Positions 32,910-37,374 of a stretch of 37,374 nt of DNA are shown here, piece by piece. The number at the start of each line of letters is the position of its first letter. Position 1 is the first letter of the stretch. This DNA comes from an uncultured Lachnospiraceae bacterium (lineage in GTDB: Bacteria; Bacillota; Clostridia; Lachnospirales; Lachnospiraceae): NCBI GenBank assembly GCA_947644545.1, contig CANRZW010000035.1, positions 1 to 37,374 on the forward strand, given 5' to 3'. Position numbers and translations under genes: made by a program. The notes beneath the pieces were generated by a model, which was given only the letters and a program-made list of their open reading frames with translations, did no database searches and had not been told where the DNA came from.

Positions 32910-33881
32910 ATGATGAGAGTTGTATTTATGGGAACGCCTGATTTTGCTGTGGGGGCATTGGAAGCGATTCTGCAGGCCGGACATCAGGTGGCGGCAGTGG
33001 TGACCCAGCCGGATAAACCAAAGGGCAGAGGGAAAGAGATACAGATGACACCGGTCAAGGCCTGTGCAGTGTCTCATGGGATCCCCGTGTTCCAGCCTGT
33101 TAAAGTGAAGGAAAAGGAAGCAGTGGAAACGCTCCGGGAATATAACGCCGATATTTTTGTGGTAGCTGCGTTCGGACAGATTCTGTCGGAGGAGATCCTG
33201 TCGATGCCCAAATACGGCTGTGTCAATATTCATGCGTCGCTTCTGCCCAGGTATAGAGGCGCCGGACCGATTCAGTGGGCGATCATCAACGGAGAAGAGA
33301 AATCAGGCGTTACCATTATGCAGATGGATAAGGGGCTGGACACCGGAGATATGTTGTTGAAGGAAGAGGTCGCAATAGAGCCAAAGGAGACCGGAGACAG
33401 CCTGCATGATAAGCTGGCAGAGGCAGGAGCAAGACTGATCGTGGAGGCCCTGGCGAAGCTGGAGCGCGGTGAACTTGTGCCGGAGAAGCAGAAAGAGGAG
33501 GAGAGCTGCTATGCGAAGCGGCTGCAGAAGTCTATGGGCAGAATTGACTGGCAGCAGAGTGCGAAGAAGCTCGACTGTCTGATCAGAGGCCTGCTCTCCT
33601 GGCCGGGCGCTTATACGGTACTGCGAGGAAAGAACCTGAAGATCTGGGAAGTAGAGGCAATAGAGGAGCCGGAGAATCTACCGGAAGGCATGGCGCTACC
33701 GGAAGAGCTGTCTCATGCCATGCCGGGCATCGTAGTCGGCGTGGAGCGTGAGGCATTCTATGTGAAGACCGGCGAAGGGATATTGAAGATACTGGCAGTG
33801 CAGCCGGAGGGAAAGAAGCGGATGCCGGTAAGGGAGTTCCTTCTCGGTTATCAGGTGAAGGCCGGGGAGCAGCTGCATTAA
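32910..33881 (+). CDS. fmt: Methionyl-tRNA formyltransferase
   Basis: 323 residues, normal. It transfers a formyl group from 10-formyl-tetrahydrofolate to Met-tRNA for initiation. The start MRVVFMGTPDFAV, the catalytic NIHASLLPRYRGAGP loop and MQMDKGLDTGDML are characteristic; the C-terminal OB-like tRNA-binding domain begins near residue 205. ATG 32910 has GAGGAG at 9 bases; ATG 32913 is one codon later. A 129-base gap separates it from def; no terminator is visible there, so co-transcription is likely. Confidence 0.95.
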   Translation: MMRVVFMGTPDFAVGALEAILQAGHQVAAVVTQPDKPKGRGKEIQMTPVKACAVSHGIPVFQPVKVKEKEAVETLREYNADIFVVAAFGQILSEEILSMPKYGCVNIHASLLPRYRGAGPIQWAIINGEEKSGVTIMQMDKGLDTGDMLLKEEVAIEPKETGDSLHDKLAEAGARLIVEALAKLERGELVPEKQKEEESCYAKRLQKSMGRIDWQQSAKKLDCLIRGLLSWPGAYTVLRGKNLKIWEVEAIEEPENLPEGMALPEELSHAMPGIVVGVEREAFYVKTGEGILKILAVQPEGKKRMPVREFLLGYQVKAGEQLH

Positions 33882-33948
33882 CGGACAGATCTGTACACTG
33901 CTTTTGCGTCAGCGTCTTTGAACGGCAGTGTAGAAACGGAGGGAAACA

Positions 33949-34659
33949 ATGGGATATTACTATGGATATTATATGGATCCGACGTATCTACTGGTACTGA
34001 TCGGGGCGGTCTTATGCATGTTCGCGCAGATGCGGGTATCTTCCACTTACAGGAAATATTCCGGCGTAAGAAGCAGGAGCGGCTTGACCGGGGCGCAGGC
34101 GGCGCAGCGGATATTGCAGCTGTCAGGGATCCGTGATGTCCGGATCGAGCATGTGCGCGGAGAACTTACGGATCATTATGATCCGGCCCATAAGGTCCTG
34201 AGATTATCGGATTCCGTGTATGGATCCACCTCCATCGCAGCAATCGGGGTTGCGGCACATGAGTGTGGGCATGCGGTGCAGCATGATAAGGGATATGCGC
34301 CTCTGAAAATACGGACTGCGCTTGTCCCGGCGGCGAACATCGGATCAAAGGCCGGGATACCGTTAATTTTTCTCGGAGTCTTTCTGGGCATGAATCAGAC
34401 TTTGATTCAAGTGGGAATCTGGGTGTTTGCGCTGGCGGTTCTGTTTCAGCTGATCACGCTGCCGGTAGAGTTCAATGCTTCCGGCCGCGCGCTTGCCATG
34501 CTGGGAGATTATGGCATGTTGGAGCGCGGGGAGACGAACGAATGCCGGAAAGTGCTGAGTGCAGCCGCGCTTACCTATGTGGCGGCGGCTGCATCGGCGG
34601 TCCTGCAGCTTCTCAGACTGGCCCTGTTGTTCGGGAACAATGACAGAAGAAGAGACTAG
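33949..34659 (+). CDS. Membrane zinc metallopeptidase, YugP type
   Basis: 236 residues. One N-terminal helix (about 13-28) and two or three C-terminal helices flank the zinc motif HECGH at residues 104-108 (GVAAHECGHAVQH). LRLSDSVYGSTSIAAIGVAAHE and the later PVEFNASGRAL match the neutral zinc metallopeptidase family that includes B. subtilis YugP. The substrate is unknown; a role in membrane protein quality control is often guessed from similar peptidases but not shown by this sequence. Its place between fmt and rsmB recurs in Lachnospiraceae as far as I recall. The start is rich in tyrosine (MGYYYGYYMDP). Confidence 0.88.
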   Translation: MGYYYGYYMDPTYLLVLIGAVLCMFAQMRVSSTYRKYSGVRSRSGLTGAQAAQRILQLSGIRDVRIEHVRGELTDHYDPAHKVLRLSDSVYGSTSIAAIGVAAHECGHAVQHDKGYAPLKIRTALVPAANIGSKAGIPLIFLGVFLGMNQTLIQVGIWVFALAVLFQLITLPVEFNASGRALAMLGDYGMLERGETNECRKVLSAAALTYVAAAASAVLQLLRLALLFGNNDRRRD

Positions 34660-34723
34660 GACGGCTGCTTACGGATGTGGCAGATGACAGGAGATTTGAG
34701 TTAGGGATGAGGTGGGGCTGGAA

Positions 34724-36091
34724 ATGAATATACGGGAGCTCGTTTTGGATATTTTGCTGGAATTCGACAGACAGGATGAGTATTTGAACATCCTGATCTT
34801 CGGAGTTTTGGAGAAATATAACTATCTTGACGGCAAGGAAAAGGCCTTTATAAAGCGGGTATGTGAGGGGACGGTTGAACGCCGGATTCAGATTGATTAT
34901 ATACTGGATCTGTTCTCCAAAGTGCCTGTGAGGAAGATGAAGCCCCTGATCAGAGAACTGCTCCGCATGAGTGTGTATCAACTCCTGTTTATGGAGCATA
35001 TACCCGATGCGGCTGTCTGTAATGAAGCCGTCAAACTGGCGAAGAAGCGGAAGTTCCAGTCACTGCAGGGATTTGTGAACGGGGTGCTGCGGGCAGTCTC
35101 GCGGGGAAAAGACAAGATAGAATATCCGGACAGAGAGCAGGATGTGTATGCTTATCTGTCTGTCTATTATTCTGTACCTGGGTGGCTGGCGCGTCATCTG
35201 GGTGACGCGTATGGGACAGAGCAGTGTGAAAAGATCCTGCATTCCCTTTTACAGAGAAGACCGGTCTGTATCCGCATGAGAGAGACGCTGCCGGAGAAGG
35301 AACAGGAGCGGCTTCTTCATGCGTGGCAAAAGGCAGGGGTTACGGTGCGAAGGCATCCTTATCTTGTCTATGCGGTAGAAGTGGAAAAGACAGACGGCAT
35401 AAAAAGTCTGGAAGGATACGCGGACGGGGCTTTTGCGGTGCAGGATGTCAGCTCGATGCTGGTGGTGGAGACGGCCGGAATCAAGGCGGGGGATACGGTG
35501 CTTGATGTGTGCGCGGCTCCCGGCGGTAAGGCGATCCATGCGGCCGAGAAACTGGCGGGAACCGGGCAGGTGATTGCCTGTGACCTGACGGCCTATAAGA
35601 CGGCAAAGATCGAAGCAAACAGGGACAGAATGCAGATCGAGAATCTTTCCGTTGTGATACAGGACGCCCGGGAGACAAACGAGAAACTGATCGGCCTGGC
35701 GGATGTTCTGCTGGTGGATGTGCCCTGTTCTGGTCTGGGTGTGATCGGTAAGAAGCAGGATATCAAGTACCGGGTGACGGAACAGTCCCTGCAGGATATT
35801 GTGAAGCTGCAGAGAGAGATCGTACATAATGTGGTACGATATCTGAAACCGGACGGGGTTATGATGTATAGCACCTGTACGATGAATCCGGAAGAAAATG
35901 AGAAGATGGTTGAGTGGATCTGCCGGGAATTTGCCATGGAAACGGTGGGAATGCAGGAGGAACTGCCGGATGTGTTAAGGGCATTGGGGCATAAGGGCTT
36001 TCTTCAATTACTGCCGGGCGTTCATGAGACGGACGGCTTCTTTATCGCTAAGCTGCGCAGGAAAGCGCATTCGCAGCCGGACTTTTTGTAG
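34724..36091 (+). CDS. rsmB: 16S rRNA (cytosine(967)-C(5))-methyltransferase
   Basis: 455 residues, normal. Residues 1-140 are the NusB-like RNA-binding domain (IRELVLDILLE ... YQLLFMEHIPDAAVCNEAVKLAK). The SAM-binding domain has VLDVCAAPGGKAIHAAE, the PC motif at Cys335 (VDVPCSGLG) and the catalytic Cys385 in YSTCTMNPEEN, the two-cysteine arrangement of the RsmB/Nop2 class. It methylates C967 (E. coli numbering) of 16S rRNA. ATG 34724 is preferred over GTG 34712 because the GAGG and GGGG purine stretch lies between them. Confidence 0.94.
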   Translation: MNIRELVLDILLEFDRQDEYLNILIFGVLEKYNYLDGKEKAFIKRVCEGTVERRIQIDYILDLFSKVPVRKMKPLIRELLRMSVYQLLFMEHIPDAAVCNEAVKLAKKRKFQSLQGFVNGVLRAVSRGKDKIEYPDREQDVYAYLSVYYSVPGWLARHLGDAYGTEQCEKILHSLLQRRPVCIRMRETLPEKEQERLLHAWQKAGVTVRRHPYLVYAVEVEKTDGIKSLEGYADGAFAVQDVSSMLVVETAGIKAGDTVLDVCAAPGGKAIHAAEKLAGTGQVIACDLTAYKTAKIEANRDRMQIENLSVVIQDARETNEKLIGLADVLLVDVPCSGLGVIGKKQDIKYRVTEQSLQDIVKLQREIVHNVVRYLKPDGVMMYSTCTMNPEENEKMVEWICREFAMETVGMQEELPDVLRALGHKGFLQLLPGVHETDGFFIAKLRRKAHSQPDFL

Positions 36092-36134
36092 CAGAGGGCA
36101 TGGCGGCAGAAACAGGATATCAGGATATTACTTT

Positions 36135-36173
36135 GATAAAATGACAGGATAAAACGACAGGATAAAATGACAG
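36135..36173. repeat. Three 13-bp tandem repeats before rlmN
   Basis: GATAAAATGACAG, GATAAAACGACAG, GATAAAATGACAG (36135-36173), followed by a degenerate fourth start GACAAAG that runs into the rlmN ribosome binding region. One base differs in the middle copy. Confidence 0.85.
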
Positions 36174-36183
36174 GACAAAGCGG

Positions 36184-37263
36184 ATGGAGAATGAATATAG
36201 AAGGGACATTAAGTCGCTTACTTTATCACAGTTGAAAGAGGAGATGGAGGCGCTGGGAGAGAAGTCTTTCCGCGCCAGGCAGTTATATGAGTGGATGCAT
36301 GTAAAGCTGGCAGAGCGGTACGAAGAGATGTCGAATATTCCGCATAAGCTGCTTGATCAGTGCAGAGAGCGGTATACTTATACCGTATTAAAGAAGATCC
36401 GCATGCAGGAGTCCAAATTGGACGGTACGCGGAAGTACCTTTTCGAGCTGGCGGACGGTAATACGGTGGAAAGCGTCTGGATGCGTTATAAGCACGGTAA
36501 TTCTGTATGTATTTCTTCTCAGGTCGGCTGTCGTATGGGCTGCCGTTTCTGTGCTTCCACACTGGACGGGTTGGAGCGCAATCTGCTGCCTTCAGAGATG
36601 TTAGAGCAGATCTATGCCATCACAAGACATACCGGAGAGAGAGTATCTAATGTGGTGGTGATGGGCACCGGGGAACCGATGGATAATTTCGATAACCTTC
36701 TGCAGTTCATTACACTGCTGACGGATGAGAATGGTCTGCATATCAGCCAGCGGAATATTACGGTATCCACATGCGGTATTGTGCCAAGAATGTATCAGCT
36801 TGCCGACAGGCATCTGCAGATCACGCTGGCGTTATCACTGCACGCCGCTACGAATGAGAAACGGCGGGAACTGATGCCGGTGGCTGACAGGTATTCTTTG
36901 GAGGAACTGATGGAAGTCTGCGCCTGCTATTTTGAACAGACCGGCAGGCGGATCACCTTTGAGTACAGCCTGGTGAAAGACGTCAACGATACGATCGAGG
37001 ATGCGGAACAACTGATCAGACTGATCAAGGGGCTGAACTGCCATGTTAATCTGATTCCGGTAAATCCGATCAAAGAACGGGATTATATTCAGTCTGAGCG
37101 GCGGGCAGTGGAGCAGTTTAAGGAATATCTTGAAAAGAACGGAATTAATGCTACGGTCAGAAGAGAAATGGGAAGGGATATCGACGGCGCATGTGGACAA
37201 TTGAGGCGCAGACATAGTAACGAGATTGATAAGGTGGCAGATATTTCGGAAAAGAGCATATAA
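36184..37263 (+). CDS. rlmN: Dual-specificity 23S rRNA/tRNA adenine-C2 methyltransferase
   Basis: 359 residues, normal. The radical SAM motif uses Cys116, Cys120 and Cys123 (CRMGCRFC). Also present are MGTGEPMDNFDN, NITVSTCGIVPRM and the C-terminal cysteine Cys337 in GACGQLRRR, which carries the methyl intermediate. It methylates A2503 of 23S rRNA and A37 of some tRNAs (E. coli numbering). The ribosome binding site is weak (AAAGCGG) and lies at the end of a short tandem repeat. In many Bacillota, a PP2C phosphatase and PrkC kinase follow; here the sequence after the stop does not continue that way within the window. Confidence 0.95.
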   Translation: MENEYRRDIKSLTLSQLKEEMEALGEKSFRARQLYEWMHVKLAERYEEMSNIPHKLLDQCRERYTYTVLKKIRMQESKLDGTRKYLFELADGNTVESVWMRYKHGNSVCISSQVGCRMGCRFCASTLDGLERNLLPSEMLEQIYAITRHTGERVSNVVVMGTGEPMDNFDNLLQFITLLTDENGLHISQRNITVSTCGIVPRMYQLADRHLQITLALSLHAATNEKRRELMPVADRYSLEELMEVCACYFEQTGRRITFEYSLVKDVNDTIEDAEQLIRLIKGLNCHVNLIPVNPIKERDYIQSERRAVEQFKEYLEKNGINATVRREMGRDIDGACGQLRRRHSNEIDKVADISEKSI

Positions 37264-37267
37264 AAAA

Positions 37268-37292
37268 TGGAGATAGCGAGACTCGAACTCGC
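37268..37292 (-). tRNA. tRNA 3'-end fragment (possible attachment site)
   Basis: On the minus strand a perfect 5-bp T-stem (GCGAG/CTCGC) encloses the standard T-loop TTCGAGT. It is followed by a 7-base acceptor strand TATCTCC, an A at the discriminator position and a T-run. No CCA is encoded. The bases that should hold the variable loop, anticodon arm, D-arm and 5' acceptor (GGAGATA) are not there. This is only the last 25 bases of a tRNA, the part typically duplicated when an element integrates at a tRNA 3' end. Confidence 0.5.
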
Positions 37293-37326
37293 CAGTAAAG
37301 TGTCAAAACCCTAGTAAAATGGTGTG

Positions 37327-37373
37327 CTACCCGTCAAGTAGACAATCGAAAAAAACAAAATTTTTTCTACCCG
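37327..37373. repeat. Short direct repeat near the right edge
   Basis: CTACCCG occurs at 37327-37333 and 37367-37373, 40 bases apart, around a GTAGA/TCTAC pair and A/T-runs. The region is AT-rich and unlike the upstream genes. It may be part of a mobile-element end; too short to identify. Confidence 0.4.
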
Positions 37374-37374
37374 G

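Noticed and set aside
1..37374. CRISPR array, insertion sequence with transposase, or rRNA operon
   Set aside because: No regularly spaced repeats with spacers, no transposase frame and no rRNA sequence were seen anywhere in the window.

Overview
This is a 37.4 kb piece of a Bacillota chromosome, most likely Lachnospiraceae (Clostridia). The evidence is strong AGGAGG-type ribosome binding sites, a SCIFF ranthipeptide locus directly upstream of a fused SecDF, a MurE with the meso-diaminopimelate motif, and the housekeeping order priA-def-fmt-yugP-rsmB-rlmN. No genus is assigned. Almost every gene is on the plus strand; the only clear minus-strand gene is a CNNM/CBS membrane protein at 20060-21352.

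Layout. 1-2156: an XRE-type regulator, a truncated FtsX-like permease and its ABC ATPase, apparently a degraded export or peptide-resistance locus. 2177-4138: two hexuronate genes, mannonate dehydratase and an SDR-type fructuronate reductase. 4207-6653: an M3 oligopeptidase with its own promoter and a leader hairpin, then a small membrane protein. 6733-14296: an oligopeptide ABC operon (binding protein, two permeases, two ATPases), with an attenuator-like terminator after the binding protein and an unusually large outside domain in the second permease, ended by a small one-helix protein. 14530-19369: a protein of unknown function, a eukaryote/archaeal-type HisRS, a small unknown protein, an EamA transporter and an SseB-like protein. 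19420-21352: a HAD phosphatase convergent with, and overlapping, the CNNM/CBS gene.

21388-26084: a structured intergenic element between near-identical direct repeats, a TIGR04086-like membrane protein, and then the most distinctive system here. This is the 47-residue six-cysteine SCIFF precursor (22091-22234), its radical SAM/SPASM thioether maturase starting at a GTG, and SecDF overlapping the maturase by 4 bases. Next come recJ, a 442-base gap holding a terminator and a promoter, murE, priA, def, fmt, a membrane zinc peptidase, rsmB and rlmN.

Right edge. Four bases after rlmN there is a minus-strand tRNA 3' end only (T-arm, acceptor strand and discriminator base) with no tRNA body. This is what one end of an element integrated into a tRNA gene looks like, so the last ~80 bases may be the edge of a mobile element.

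How the genes work together. The peptide importer, the M3 oligopeptidase and the deformylase/formyltransferase pair fit a peptide-using anaerobe. The SCIFF precursor and maturase make a thioether-crosslinked peptide, and the maturase is translationally tied to a Sec export component. No dedicated SCIFF protease or exporter is in the window. All functional calls rest on reading motifs and context; no database search was run.
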